Positions 6,284-13,453 of a stretch of DNA of 19,706 bases are shown here, one piece after another; the stretch's first letter is position 1; each line of letters starts with the position of its first letter. The stretch lies in assembly GCA_039586575.1 (NCBI GenBank), contig JBDHKD010000053.1, positions 1 to 19,706 of the forward strand, read 5' to 3'. Both the position numbers and the translations under genes were made by a program. Source of the stretch: G020344215 sp039586575 (lineage in GTDB: Bacteria > Gemmatimonadota > Gemmatimonadetes > Palauibacterales > KS3-K002). The notes under the pieces were generated by a model. That model did no database searches and was not told the DNA's origin. It saw only the letters and a program-made list of their open reading frames with translations.

Positions 6284-7576
6284 ATGTTCGATGGCGATGT
6301 CCGCTGCCTGGTGGTGGTCGGGTCACAGTGGGGCGACGAGGGTAAGGGCAAGATCGTCGACGTCCTGGCCAAGGACGCCGACTGGATCGCGCGTTACCAG
6401 GGCGGTGCCAACGCCGGACACACCGTCCGCGTCGGCGAGGACGAGTTCATCCTCCACCAGATCCCCTCGGGCGTGCTCTACCCGGGCAAGCGCTGCGTGC
6501 TCGGCAACGGCATGGTCCTCGATCCGCTGACCTTCTTCGACGAGATCGACGCGCTGAGAGCGCGCGGCCACGAGGTCGAGGATCGCATCCTGGTCAGCTC
6601 GCGGACCCAGCTGGTCCTTTCTTACCACAAGCAGCTCGACAAGGCGCAGGAGGCGAGCCGGGGCAAGGGAGCCATCGGCACGACGGGGCGTGGGATCGGC
6701 TGTGCCTACGAGGACAAGGTGGCCAGGGTGGGGATCCGGGTCGGCGACCTGGCCGATGCCGGACGGCTCCGCCAGCTCGTGGACGCCGGCGCCGAGCGAG
6801 CGCAATTGAAGCTCAAGGCGCTGGGTTCCACGGCGACCGTCGATGCCGACGCGCTCTACGACGAACTGTCGGCGCTCGCCCAACGCATCCTCCCCATGGC
6901 CTGCGACGTCGGGCTCGCCCTGACCAAGGCGCTGGGACGCCGCGAGAAGGTGCTGCTCGAGGGCGCCCAGGGCGCCATGCTCGACGTGGACCACGGGACT
7001 TACCCGTTCGTCACCTCGTCCAACACGACGGCGGGCGCGGCGGCCACCGGCGTCGGGCTCGGCCCCACGGCACTCGATGCGGTCCTCGGCGTGGTGAAGG
7101 CGTACACCACCCGGGTCGGCGCCGGCCCGCTCCCTTCGGAGCTGCCCGAGGAAGAGGCGGCACGGCTGCGCGAGCTGGGCGCCGAGTACGGTGCGACGAC
7201 CGGCCGGCCGCGCCGCACCGGCTGGTTCGACTCCGTTGTCGTGCGTTACGCGGCGCGCCTGAACGGGACCACGGCCCTGGCGGTCAGCAAGCTCGACGTC
7301 CTCGACCCGCTGCCCGAGATCAAGCTCTGCACCGGCTACCAGCTGGGCGGCGAGCGGCTGGAGGAGTTTCCGGCCGATCTCACGGCGCTGGCCGAGATCG
7401 AGCCGATCTACGAGTCGATGCCGGGCTGGAAGGGCTCGAGCGCCGAGGCCCGGCGGCTGGAGGAGTTGCCCGCGGGAGCCCGGGCCTATCTGGACCGGAT
7501 CTCGGAGCTCACCGGCCTGCCGATCCGCTACGTGTCCGTCGGGACACGGAGACGGCAGATCATCGACGTCGGGTAG
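6284..7576 (+). CDS. purA: Adenylosuccinate synthetase
   Basis: Catalyses GTP-dependent condensation of IMP with aspartate to adenylosuccinate, the first committed step from IMP to AMP; cytosolic. The 430-aa length matches the family. The N-terminal P-loop-like motif GSQWGDEGKGK (residues 13-23) contains the catalytic Asp, and the catalytic His is in NAGHT (43-47). IGTTGRGIGCAYEDK (IMP-binding), VLLEGAQGAMLDVDHGTYP and the C-terminal VGTRR are all standard PurA blocks. The ATG at 6284 follows GAGG with five bases between. It is transcribed alone as far as can be seen: a long gap lies upstream and the rpsP promoter downstream. The terminator hairpin immediately upstream suggests control by attenuation or read-through. 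Confidence 0.97.
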   Translation: MFDGDVRCLVVVGSQWGDEGKGKIVDVLAKDADWIARYQGGANAGHTVRVGEDEFILHQIPSGVLYPGKRCVLGNGMVLDPLTFFDEIDALRARGHEVEDRILVSSRTQLVLSYHKQLDKAQEASRGKGAIGTTGRGIGCAYEDKVARVGIRVGDLADAGRLRQLVDAGAERAQLKLKALGSTATVDADALYDELSALAQRILPMACDVGLALTKALGRREKVLLEGAQGAMLDVDHGTYPFVTSSNTTAGAAATGVGLGPTALDAVLGVVKAYTTRVGAGPLPSELPEEEAARLRELGAEYGATTGRPRRTGWFDSVVVRYAARLNGTTALAVSKLDVLDPLPEIKLCTGYQLGGERLEEFPADLTALAEIEPIYESMPGWKGSSAEARRLEELPAGARAYLDRISELTGLPIRYVSVGTRRRQIIDVG

Positions 7577-7587
7577 CCGGAAGGGGC

Positions 7588-7616
7588 TTGATACGCCGCG
7601 GGGGTTCGCCTAATAT
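7588..7616 (+). promoter_or_regulatory. Promoter of the rpsP-rimM-trmD operon
   Basis: TTGATA (7588-7593) and TAATAT (7611-7616) are separated by exactly 17 nt, predicting a transcription start near 7623 and a leader of about 27 nt. The leader carries a strong AAGGAG (7640-7645) before the rpsP ATG. It lies in the 73-nt gap after purA. By eye it is one of the best sigma-70-like promoters in the window. Confidence 0.75.
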
Positions 7617-7649
7617 TCGCGGCTCTCTCGAAGGCAACAAAGGAGTAGA

Positions 7650-8189
7650 ATGGCAACCAGGATCAGACTGCGTAGAATCGGCCGGAAGAAGCAGGCGTCG
7701 TTCCGGATCGTCGTGGCCGGCAGCATGCACGCCAGCAGCGGCCGGATCACCGAGACGATCGGGAAGTACAACCCGCGGACCGAGCCGGCATTCATAGAGA
7801 TCGACGAGGTGCGTGCCCTCTACTGGCTGCGCCAGGGCGCCATGGTGAGCGAAGGGGTCGAGCCGCTGTTTCGCCGGACCGGCATCCTGAAGAAGTTCGC
7901 CGACGGCGCCGCGGGCGAGGGGCTGGCGGTGATCGGCGACCCGCAGGGCAAGACCATGCACCCGCCGAAGGCGAAGCCGGGTAAGAAGAAGGCGGAGAAG
8001 GCCGAGGCCGCCGCGGAACCGGCGCCCCCGGCGGCGGCGAAGGCCGAGGCGCCGGAGGCTGAGGCGACCGAGGGCGAGGCGCCGGAGGCTGAAGCGACCG
8101 AGGGCGAGACGCCGGAGGCCGAGGCTGCCGAGCCGGCCGGCGATGTCGCCGAGCCCGAGGCGGAAACCGAGAAACCGGCAGCGGAGTAG
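7650..8189 (+). CDS. rpsP: 30S ribosomal protein S16 with long acidic C-terminal tail
   Basis: Small-subunit protein that stabilises 16S rRNA folding. The first ~85 residues are a normal S16: ATRIRLRRIGRKKQASFRIV at the N-terminus, then SSGRITETIGKYNPR and ALYWLRQGAMVSEGVEPLF. Bacterial S16 is usually 80-100 aa, whereas this protein is 179 aa. After KPGKKKAEKAEAA the remaining ~75 residues are almost only Ala, Glu, Pro, Gly and Thr, partly built from a tandem 10-residue unit (EAPEAEATEG). The tail is probably disordered, strongly acidic, and located on the ribosome surface. The ATG has an ideal Shine-Dalgarno (AAGGAG, four bases away). It is the first gene of the S16-RimM-TrmD-L19 block; the KH-domain gene often found after rpsP is absent. 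Confidence 0.96.
   Translation: MATRIRLRRIGRKKQASFRIVVAGSMHASSGRITETIGKYNPRTEPAFIEIDEVRALYWLRQGAMVSEGVEPLFRRTGILKKFADGAAGEGLAVIGDPQGKTMHPPKAKPGKKKAEKAEAAAEPAPPAAAKAEAPEAEATEGEAPEAEATEGETPEAEAAEPAGDVAEPEAETEKPAAE
8046..8135 (+). repeat. Three tandem 30-nt units in the rpsP tail
   Basis: In-frame direct repeats at 8046-8075, 8076-8105 and 8106-8135. The first two differ at one base; the third is more diverged. Each encodes a version of EAPEAEATEG. They probably arose by slippage or unequal crossing-over and lengthen the acidic tail in 10-residue steps. Confidence 0.85.
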
Positions 8190-8206
8190 AAAGCCGAGAT
8201 CTACAG

Positions 8207-8740
8207 ATGTCGAGGGCCGATCTCCTGATCGTGGGCATGATCAGGAAGGCCCACGGAATCAAAGGCGAGTGCTTCGTCAGCCCGGTGACCGACGACGTCG
8301 CGGGCATCTTCGAAGAGGGCCGCTCTTTGCGACTGGGTGATCGCGATGGGCGGCCCGACGAGTCTGGGCTCGCCTTGACGATCCAGGCCGCGCGCGAGTT
8401 CAAGGGCGGTCTGATCTGTCGCTTCGAGGGCGTCCGTGACCGGAACGCCGCCGAGGTTCTCCGGGGCCGCTCACTGTTGATCTCCCACGAAGACGTCCGA
8501 CCGCTCGAGGTCGGCGAGTATTTTCTTCACGACCTGGTGGGCCTGGAGGTCCGCACCGTGGACGGCGTAACCGTTGGCCACGTCGTGGAGATCTACGAGA
8601 CGGGCTCCGGCCATGTGCTGGGTGTGGCCGACGGCGAGCGGGAGCGCTTGATCCCCTTCGCGGACCGGATCGTGAAAGAGATCGACATGGACGAACGCCT
8701 CATCGTCATCGAGCCCTTGCCCGGGCTGCTCGATCTGTGA
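8207..8740 (+). CDS. rimM: Ribosome maturation factor RimM
   Basis: A 177-aa assembly factor that binds S19 and helps mature the 3' (head) domain of the 30S subunit. The N-terminal RimM domain starts LLIVGMIRKAHGIKGECFV (G-x-I-x-K-x-H-G-I-x-G is typical) and continues with FEGVRDRNAAEVLRGRSL. The C-terminal PRC-barrel covers about residues 103-177 (EYFLHDLVGLEVRT, then HVLGV and LIPFADRIVKEID). Length and domain order are normal. It follows rpsP by 17 nt and its stop overlaps the trmD ATG by one base, so the operon is continuous. The Shine-Dalgarno is weak (GAG), consistent with coupling to rpsP translation. Confidence 0.95.
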   Translation: MSRADLLIVGMIRKAHGIKGECFVSPVTDDVAGIFEEGRSLRLGDRDGRPDESGLALTIQAAREFKGGLICRFEGVRDRNAAEVLRGRSLLISHEDVRPLEVGEYFLHDLVGLEVRTVDGVTVGHVVEIYETGSGHVLGVADGERERLIPFADRIVKEIDMDERLIVIEPLPGLLDL

Positions 8741-9411
8741 TGCGCATCAACATCCTGACGATCTTTCCGGATTTCTTCCGTGAGGCGCTGGCGCTGGGGA
8801 TACCGGGCCGCGCGGCACGGGCCGGCCTCGTCTCGTACAACGCCGTCGACCTGCGCGACTACACGCACGACCGGCACCGCACGGTCGATGACGAACCCTA
8901 CGGCGGTGGCGCCGGGATGGTGATGAAGCCGGAGCCGTTCTACGAGGCGGTCGACGCCTTGAAGCCGCAGGGCCCGATCGTGCTGCTCGATGCGCGCGGC
9001 CGCCGCTTCCGGCACGGCGACGCGGTGCGGCTGTCGCTGGAGCCGCAGCTCACTCTGCTCTGCGGGCACTACAAAGATGTCGACTGGCGCGTCGCCGAAG
9101 GGCTGGCGACCGAGGTCTACTCGCTGGGCGACTTCGTGCTCTCCGGCGGCGAGCCGGCGGCCCTCTGCCTGCTGGACGCCGTGGTCCGGCTGATCCCCGG
9201 CGCCTTGGGCGACCACGAGTCGGCGGCCAGCGACTCGTTCTACGACGAGGCGCTCCTGGCGCCGCCGGCCTACACGCGGCCGCCCGAGTACCGGGGCCTG
9301 GAGGTCCCGGAGGTACTGCGCTCGGGCGACCACGCCGCGGTCGCCGAGTGGCGCCGCCGCGCGGCTGAGGAGTTGACGCGGCGGTTGAGGCCGGATCTAC
9401 GGGATCCGTAG
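8740..9411 (+). CDS. trmD: tRNA (guanine(37)-N1)-methyltransferase
   Basis: SpoUT-class dimeric methyltransferase that makes m1G37 next to the anticodon and so prevents +1 frameshifting. The 223-aa protein has the SAM-knot blocks: RDYTHDRHRTVDDEPYGGG (near residues 35-55), LLCGHYKDVDWRVAEG and YSLGDFVLSGGEPA. By alignment in the head with E. coli TrmD, the catalytic Arg (VVRLIPG, E. coli R154) and Asp (SDSF, E. coli D169) are both kept. LCGHYKDVDWRV replaces the usual LCGRYEGIDERV. I chose the ATG at 8740, which overlaps the rimM TGA by one base; an in-frame GTG at 8737 would add one residue. TRPPEYRGLEVPEVLRSGDH near the C-terminus is standard. Confidence 0.95.
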   Translation: MRINILTIFPDFFREALALGIPGRAARAGLVSYNAVDLRDYTHDRHRTVDDEPYGGGAGMVMKPEPFYEAVDALKPQGPIVLLDARGRRFRHGDAVRLSLEPQLTLLCGHYKDVDWRVAEGLATEVYSLGDFVLSGGEPAALCLLDAVVRLIPGALGDHESAASDSFYDEALLAPPAYTRPPEYRGLEVPEVLRSGDHAAVAEWRRRAAEELTRRLRPDLRDP

Positions 9412-9424
9412 CCGGCCGGCCCCT

Positions 9425-9452
9425 TGGACAAGCCGGCGGCCGTGATTATCTT
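9425..9452 (+). promoter_or_regulatory. Internal promoter for rplS-rnhB
   Basis: TGGACA (9425-9430, 5 of 6) and TATCTT (9447-9452, 4 of 6) are separated by 16 nt, in the 89-nt gap between trmD and rplS, which is more AT-rich than its surroundings. It would let L19 be made independently of the upstream operon. Confidence 0.5.
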
Positions 9453-9500
9453 ATCAGGCTTTCGCAAACCAGGAACGCGAGCGCCGGAGTCGAGGCGGAA

Positions 9501-9845
9501 ATGAACGCAATACAGGACATCGAGAAGCGGCAGCTGCGGAGCGACATCCCCGACGTCGGCCCCGGCGATACGGTGCGCATTCTGGTCCGCGTCAAGGAGG
9601 GTGACAAAGAGCGCCTGCAGCCGTTCGAGGGCGTCTGTATCGCCCGCAAGGGCGGCGGCCTGCGCGAGACGCTGACCGTCCGCAAGGTCTCCGGCGGCGT
9701 GGGCGTCGAGCGCATCTTCCCCATCCACTCCCCGTCGATCGCCGAGCTGAAGGTGATCCGCAAGGGGAAGGTCAGGCGCGCGAAGCTCTACTACCTGCGT
9801 GGCTTGCGCGGCAAGAAAGCGCGGATCAAGGAGGATCGCTCCTAG
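9501..9845 (+). CDS. rplS: 50S ribosomal protein L19
   Basis: A 114-aa large-subunit protein located at the 30S-50S interface. Family hallmarks are all visible: IPDVGPGDTVRILVRVKEGDKERLQPFEG split across residues about 15-43, GVCIARKGGGLRETLTVRK, GVGVERIFPIHSP and the basic end KVRRAKLYYLRGLRGKKARI. Length is normal. The ATG is preceded by GAGGCGGAA, an imperfect Shine-Dalgarno. It is the fourth member of the conserved S16-RimM-TrmD-L19 order, followed 14 nt later by rnhB. Confidence 0.97.
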   Translation: MNAIQDIEKRQLRSDIPDVGPGDTVRILVRVKEGDKERLQPFEGVCIARKGGGLRETLTVRKVSGGVGVERIFPIHSPSIAELKVIRKGKVRRAKLYYLRGLRGKKARIKEDRS

Positions 9846-9859
9846 CCGGGACCCGCGTC

Positions 9860-10480
9860 GTGGGCCGGCGGGCGATCCCACTGACCACCGAGCGCCGCTA
9901 CTGGCGCGCTGGCTTTCACTACATCGCAGGCGTCGATGAAGCGGGGTGCGGCTCTCTGGCCGGCCCCGTCGTCGCTGCTGCAGTGGTCCTGCCCGTGGAG
10001 GGCGGCATCAAGGGCGCCGTCGACTCCAAACTTCTGTCCGCGGCACAGCGCGAGCAGATCGCCGGCTCGATCTACGAGCGGGCGCTGGCCGTCGGCGTCG
10101 GCGCCGCTTCGGCCCGCGAGGTCGAGCGTTTGAACGTCCGCCGCGCCAGCGGGCTGGCCATGGAGCGGGCGCTCAGCCGCCTCCGCCTCACCCCCGACAC
10201 CGTGCTGATCGACGGACGCCCGCAGCCCTGCCTGGGCGACCACCTCGCCATCATCAAGGGCGACCGCACCTGTCACTCCATCGCCTGCGCGGCGATCGTC
10301 GCCAAGGTCGTGCGCGATCGGCTGATGGTCCGGCTGTCCGAGCGCTACCCCGGCTACGGCTGGGAGCGCAACGCCGGCTACGGTACGCGCGACCACCGCG
10401 CCGGGATCGAGCTACTCGGCCCGACGCCCCACCACCGGCGCACCTTCCTCGGAGTGCAGTACGCGTTCGATTTCGAGTAG
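9860..10480 (+). CDS. rnhB: Ribonuclease HII
   Basis: Type 2 RNase H that nicks RNA-DNA hybrids and removes single ribonucleotides from DNA. The 206-aa protein has GVDEAGCGSLAGPV (catalytic Asp and Glu, residues about 24-37), DSKLLSAAQRE, the third acidic residue in VLIDGR, KGDRTCHSIACAAIVAKV and the fourth in VRDRLM. The C-terminus HHRRTFLGVQYAFDF is typical. The start is GTG at 9860 with no strong Shine-Dalgarno; no better in-frame start is visible before the conserved block. It commonly follows rplS in bacteria. The gene ends only two bases from the convergent TPR fragment and no terminator lies between them. Confidence 0.95.
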   Translation: MGRRAIPLTTERRYWRAGFHYIAGVDEAGCGSLAGPVVAAAVVLPVEGGIKGAVDSKLLSAAQREQIAGSIYERALAVGVGAASAREVERLNVRRASGLAMERALSRLRLTPDTVLIDGRPQPCLGDHLAIIKGDRTCHSIACAAIVAKVVRDRLMVRLSERYPGYGWERNAGYGTRDHRAGIELLGPTPHHRRTFLGVQYAFDFE

Positions 10481-10482
10481 GG

Positions 10483-10728
10483 CTACCGCGCTGCCGAGTC
10501 GCCGAGATTCCTCAGGGCCTTCTTCGCCTCCTCGTGCTCGGGCTCGAGTGCTAGCGCTGCCTCGTACTGTCGGCGTGCCAGCGCCAGCTCGCCCCGCCGC
10601 TCGTAGACCATGCCCAACCGCCAGTGCGCCGAGGCCAGGGACGGAGAGTCCGGGCCGGGTCCGCGGGCGATGTAGAGCCGCGTGGACTGCCACGGGCGCT
10701 CCCCCGAGACCTCTGCGCTGGTCTGCAT
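10483..10728 (-). pseudogene. TPR-containing fragment, probable gene remnant
   Basis: The last ~50 residues form a clear tetratricopeptide pair of helices: LASAHWRLGMVYERRGELAL, then ARRQYEAALALEPEH and EEAKKALRNLG. The preceding residues (SAEVSGERPWQSTRLYIARG) look like real coding sequence too. A whole protein with this ending would be expected to be much larger. Further upstream the frame stays open to 10944 but becomes arginine/serine/alanine-rich with no protein character, and it runs into repeat copy B. The first credible ATG is at 10728 and has no Shine-Dalgarno. I read this as the 3' remainder of a larger TPR protein whose 5' part has been lost, though a genuine 81-aa TPR protein is possible. 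Confidence 0.5.
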
Positions 10729-10878
10729 CGAGTCTGGCAAGCGGCGTGCCGAGCTAAAGCGCGCGCTCGTTGCGTGAGTGGCTGCGGTTTGCCGCGGCGA
10801 AACGGCCGGCCTCGGGCGCTCGAGCGCGTGTTGGGGTGACACTCGTGTGTCGTTGCGGAACGCTGCTCGGTCGTGGGT

Positions 10879-10988
10879 GGGAGCCGAGTCAGGCCTTCGA
10901 GCGTAACTTGGAGCGCGACGGCGGCGAAGCCGCCGTTCCTGCAAACGAGTCGCGCGACGTGAAGCGAGAGGACCTGACTCGGCGACCC
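10879..10988 (+). repeat. Structured intergenic element, copy B (110 nt)
   Basis: Second copy. The outer stem pairs 10883-10893 with 10973-10983 (11 bp, perfect), but beyond the shared GCCGA/TCGGC its sequence (GTCAGG with CCTGAC) is different from copy A. The internal hairpin pairs 10918-10925 with 10929-10936 (8 bp, loop GAA). The 5' core is at 10898-10916 and the 3' core at 10937-10969. It is antisense to both neighbouring genes. Confidence 0.85.
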
Positions 10989-11006
10989 TCCTCCACCTGC
11001 GGTGAA

Positions 11007-11819
11007 TCAGCGGTGCGGCGACCTCCAGGCGAGCCCGGCGCTCGCCGTGCGCGCGTCACCGCCCGAGTCGAGCCCGGCGCCGCCCGACAGGGTCACCCGG
11101 TCGGCGCGCACGATGACCCCCAGCCGGAAGGCCAGGAAGTCACCGTCGCCGTCCCATTCGGCCAGCGCCAGTGCGTCGAGCGTGCCCAGCATGCCGAACG
11201 AGCCGCCGATCCGGAAGCCGTTGAATGCGCCGCCGTCGGTGCGGTAATCGGCTTGCAGCGAGACGGAGAGCGGTGCGCCCGGCGGCCGGTAGGTGATGGC
11301 GCCGATGACCCGCTCGTAACGCACGGTGTCTCTGACTTCGGGCGAGCCGATGTCGCGCCACACCAATCCCAGCGAGACACCTGACGGGCTGTGGTTGACC
11401 CAGCCGACCTCCCAGCTCCCCTGCGCCTCGCCGACCGTGCGCCAGGTCCGCGATACACCGGCCCCGTTACGACCCTGCGCCAGACCCAGCGCCAGCGTGT
11501 AGGCATCGCCCTGCGAGTAGGTGCCGGACACGAACTCGTCGTGACTGTAGCCGAAGCTGATCACCTTCGACTGCAGCCCGACCAGGTACTGGCCGGTCTC
11601 CCAGCTGGAATCCTCGGGTCGGTCGAACGTGTAGTGGCCGATCAGGTGGCTCGCGTTGCTGAAGCCGGCGGCAGCGGGATTGATCCAGATCCCGTTCGCC
11701 AGCCCGACCGAGGAGACGAAGCTGTAAGACTGGACCTCGGGGTCGCGGATCTGGCCGGCCGCCGGCGGTGCGGCCAGCAGCAGCGCCAGGCCGGCGACGG
11801 TAACGGTGCGTGCCTGCAC
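11007..11819 (-). CDS. Predicted outer-membrane beta-barrel protein (PorV/PorQ-like)
   Basis: A 270-aa exported protein. The N-terminus MQARTVTVAGLALLLAAPPA followed by Ala-Gly-Gln is a clean Sec signal peptide with predicted cleavage near residue 22. The rest alternates polar and hydrophobic residues in short strands rich in Gly, Tyr and Trp, with the segment ANGIWINPAAAGF (about 41-53) reminiscent of the N-P-A-x-x motif at the start of PorV/PorQ and UPF0164-type barrels. Strand-like pieces include HLIGHYTFDR, VISFGYSHDEF, VSLGLVWRDIG, LSVSLQADYRT and GFRIGGSFGML. The start is GTG with a weak GGGAG upstream. It is divergent from ccmA. No enzymatic domain is seen and the function is unknown. 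The barrel prediction is firm; the family label is tentative. Confidence 0.7.
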   Translation of the reverse strand: MQARTVTVAGLALLLAAPPAAGQIRDPEVQSYSFVSSVGLANGIWINPAAAGFSNASHLIGHYTFDRPEDSSWETGQYLVGLQSKVISFGYSHDEFVSGTYSQGDAYTLALGLAQGRNGAGVSRTWRTVGEAQGSWEVGWVNHSPSGVSLGLVWRDIGSPEVRDTVRYERVIGAITYRPPGAPLSVSLQADYRTDGGAFNGFRIGGSFGMLGTLDALALAEWDGDGDFLAFRLGVIVRADRVTLSGGAGLDSGGDARTASAGLAWRSPHR

Positions 11820-11912
11820 GGGTCGGTCGGTGCTCCCGGTTGGAGTTGGCGTGTCGGAGTCGGCGTATACTGCGGCCCGCCGCCACGCGGGGCAAGATGG
11901 GCGGCCCGAACC

Positions 11913-11941
11913 TTGACCTGCTGGCCGCTTCGGGGTACTAC
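11913..11941 (+). promoter_or_regulatory. Candidate ccmABCD promoter
   Basis: TTGACC (11913-11918) and TACTAC (11936-11941) have a 17-nt spacer in the divergent gap between the barrel gene and ccmA. The -35 is strong (5 of 6) and the -10 weak. Predicted transcription start is near 11948, about 30 nt before the ccmA ATG. Confidence 0.5.
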
Positions 11942-11977
11942 TTGTGCTTCGTCAGAACTCGAGGGAATAGGGAATAG

Positions 11978-12739
11978 ATGGCCGAAATCGTGAAGGCCCC
12001 CGGCGCCGGCCGGGCGCAGCTGGACCCGGCGGCGCCGGTCGTTCACGCCCAGAAGGTCAGCAAGCGCTACGCGCGTACCTGGGCGCTGAGGGCCGTAGAC
12101 CTCACCGTGCAGCGCGGCGAGCTGGTTTCCTTGCTGGGCCCCAACGGCTCCGGCAAGAGCACGCTGCTCCGCGTCCTCACCGCCGTTACGCGGCCGACTT
12201 ACGGCGAGGTCAGGATCTTCGGGGCGCCGCCCCGCAACGGGGAGGGCGTGCGCGAGCGGCTGGGCGTGCTGCCTCACCAGACGTACCTCTACGGCGAGCT
12301 GACGGCGATCGAGAACCTGCGCTTCGCCGCCACCATGTACGGGATGCATGCGTCGCGGGCCGAGCTCACGGAGGCCCTGGTCCACGTGGGTCTGGCTCAC
12401 GTGGCCGACGCCCAGGCCCGCACCTTCTCCAGCGGCATGCGCAAGCGCCTCGCCCTCGCCCGCGCCACGCTGCACGACCCGGAGCTGGTGTTTCTCGATG
12501 AGCCGTACGGCGCACTCGACGTGGAGGGGATCGGCTGGGTCGATAGCTTCATCGGCGAGCTGCGCGACGCCCAGAAGACGCTGGTCATCGCGACTCACGA
12601 GATCGGTCGGGCGCTGGCGCTCTGCGATCGCGCCGTAGCGCTGCGCGGCGGTCGTGTGGTCTTCGACGGTCCGACCTCCGATTACGAAGGCGCGATCTCC
12701 GGCGCCACGGAGGCGGTCGGACTGGAGGTGAAGCGCTGA
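11978..12739 (+). CDS. ccmA: Cytochrome c maturation ABC transporter, ATP-binding subunit CcmA
   Basis: ATPase of the CcmABCD complex, which uses ATP to release holo-CcmE loaded with haem in System I cytochrome c biogenesis. The 253-aa protein has Walker A GPNGSGKST (54-62), the Q-loop near PHQTYLYGELT, a signature variant FSSGMRKRLALARA (150-163), Walker B LVFLDEP (170-176) and a switch His at about 207. By sequence alone it could be any ABC-2-type ATPase; the assignment rests on ccmB and ccmC directly downstream. It has a ~25-residue N-terminal extension before the ABC domain. The gene's TGA overlaps the ccmB ATG by one base. The Shine-Dalgarno is weak (AGGGAA). Confidence 0.9.
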   Translation: MAEIVKAPGAGRAQLDPAAPVVHAQKVSKRYARTWALRAVDLTVQRGELVSLLGPNGSGKSTLLRVLTAVTRPTYGEVRIFGAPPRNGEGVRERLGVLPHQTYLYGELTAIENLRFAATMYGMHASRAELTEALVHVGLAHVADAQARTFSSGMRKRLALARATLHDPELVFLDEPYGALDVEGIGWVDSFIGELRDAQKTLVIATHEIGRALALCDRAVALRGGRVVFDGPTSDYEGAISGATEAVGLEVKR

Positions 12740-13443
12740 TGGGCGACTTCAGGCGCGCGCTGGCGCTGGTCCGTAAGGACTTGATCACCGAGCGGCGGAG
12801 TAAAGCGGCCTTCAACGCTATGGCCTTCTTCGCCGCCATGGTGCTGTTCATCTTCAGCTTCGCGCTCGGCCCCGACGCGCCCGGCATGGCCGCCACCGGC
12901 GCGGGCACGCTGCTCCAGTTCCTGTGGCCGGGGCTGCTCTGGGTGGCGATCTTCTTCACCGGCATCCTGGCGCTCGGCCGCTCGTTCCAGATCGAGATCG
13001 AGAGCGGCGGCATGGAGGCGTTGCGCCTTTATCCGGGCGACAAGAAGGCGGTGTTCGCCGGCAAGCTGGTCGCCAACCTGATCGTTCTCGGGGCGATGGA
13101 GCTCATCCTGATCCCCCTATCGGCGATCCTCTATAACATAGACTTGTGGACCAAGCTGCCGGCGCTGATGGGCGTCACCCTTATGGGGACCGTCGGCTTT
13201 GCGGCGGTGGGGACCTTCTACGCGGCGCTCACCGCGAACTTGCGGGCGCGTGACGTCATGCTGCCTGTCCTGCTCTTCCCGGTCCTGGTACCGGTGGTCG
13301 TGTCGGCGGTGAAGGCGACGACGCTCGTCATCCGCGGGGATCCGATGGGCGAGATGTGGACCTGGCTGCGTATTCTGGGCCTCATCGACGTCGTGCTGCT
13401 GACCGTCTGTACGCTCACGTTCGAGTTCGCGATAGAAGATTAA
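12739..13443 (+). CDS. ccmB: Haem exporter/cytochrome c maturation permease CcmB
   Basis: Inner-membrane subunit of the CcmABCD complex. The 234-aa protein begins with a cytoplasmic LALVRKDLITERRSKAAFNA typical of CcmB, followed by about six transmembrane helices (near residues 27-45, 54-76, 104-124, 133-155, 163-188 and 205-228). EIESGGMEALRLYPGDKKAV between helices two and three is a family-specific loop. The gene overlaps ccmA by one base and is followed by ccmC after 10 nt. Length is slightly above the usual ~220 aa. Confidence 0.93.
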   Translation: MGDFRRALALVRKDLITERRSKAAFNAMAFFAAMVLFIFSFALGPDAPGMAATGAGTLLQFLWPGLLWVAIFFTGILALGRSFQIEIESGGMEALRLYPGDKKAVFAGKLVANLIVLGAMELILIPLSAILYNIDLWTKLPALMGVTLMGTVGFAAVGTFYAALTANLRARDVMLPVLLFPVLVPVVVSAVKATTLVIRGDPMGEMWTWLRILGLIDVVLLTVCTLTFEFAIED

Positions 13444-13453
13444 GCGGGGACCT

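Noticed and set aside
8737..8739. GTG start for trmD three bases before the ATG
   Set aside because: ATG at 8740 overlaps the rimM stop in the common TGATG arrangement and gives the usual M-R-I-N-I-L-T start; the GTG would add only one residue.
10770..11384. Plus-strand frame running through repeat copy B into the barrel gene
   Set aside because: It crosses a non-coding structured element and the antisense of a better-supported gene with a signal peptide; no motif is seen.
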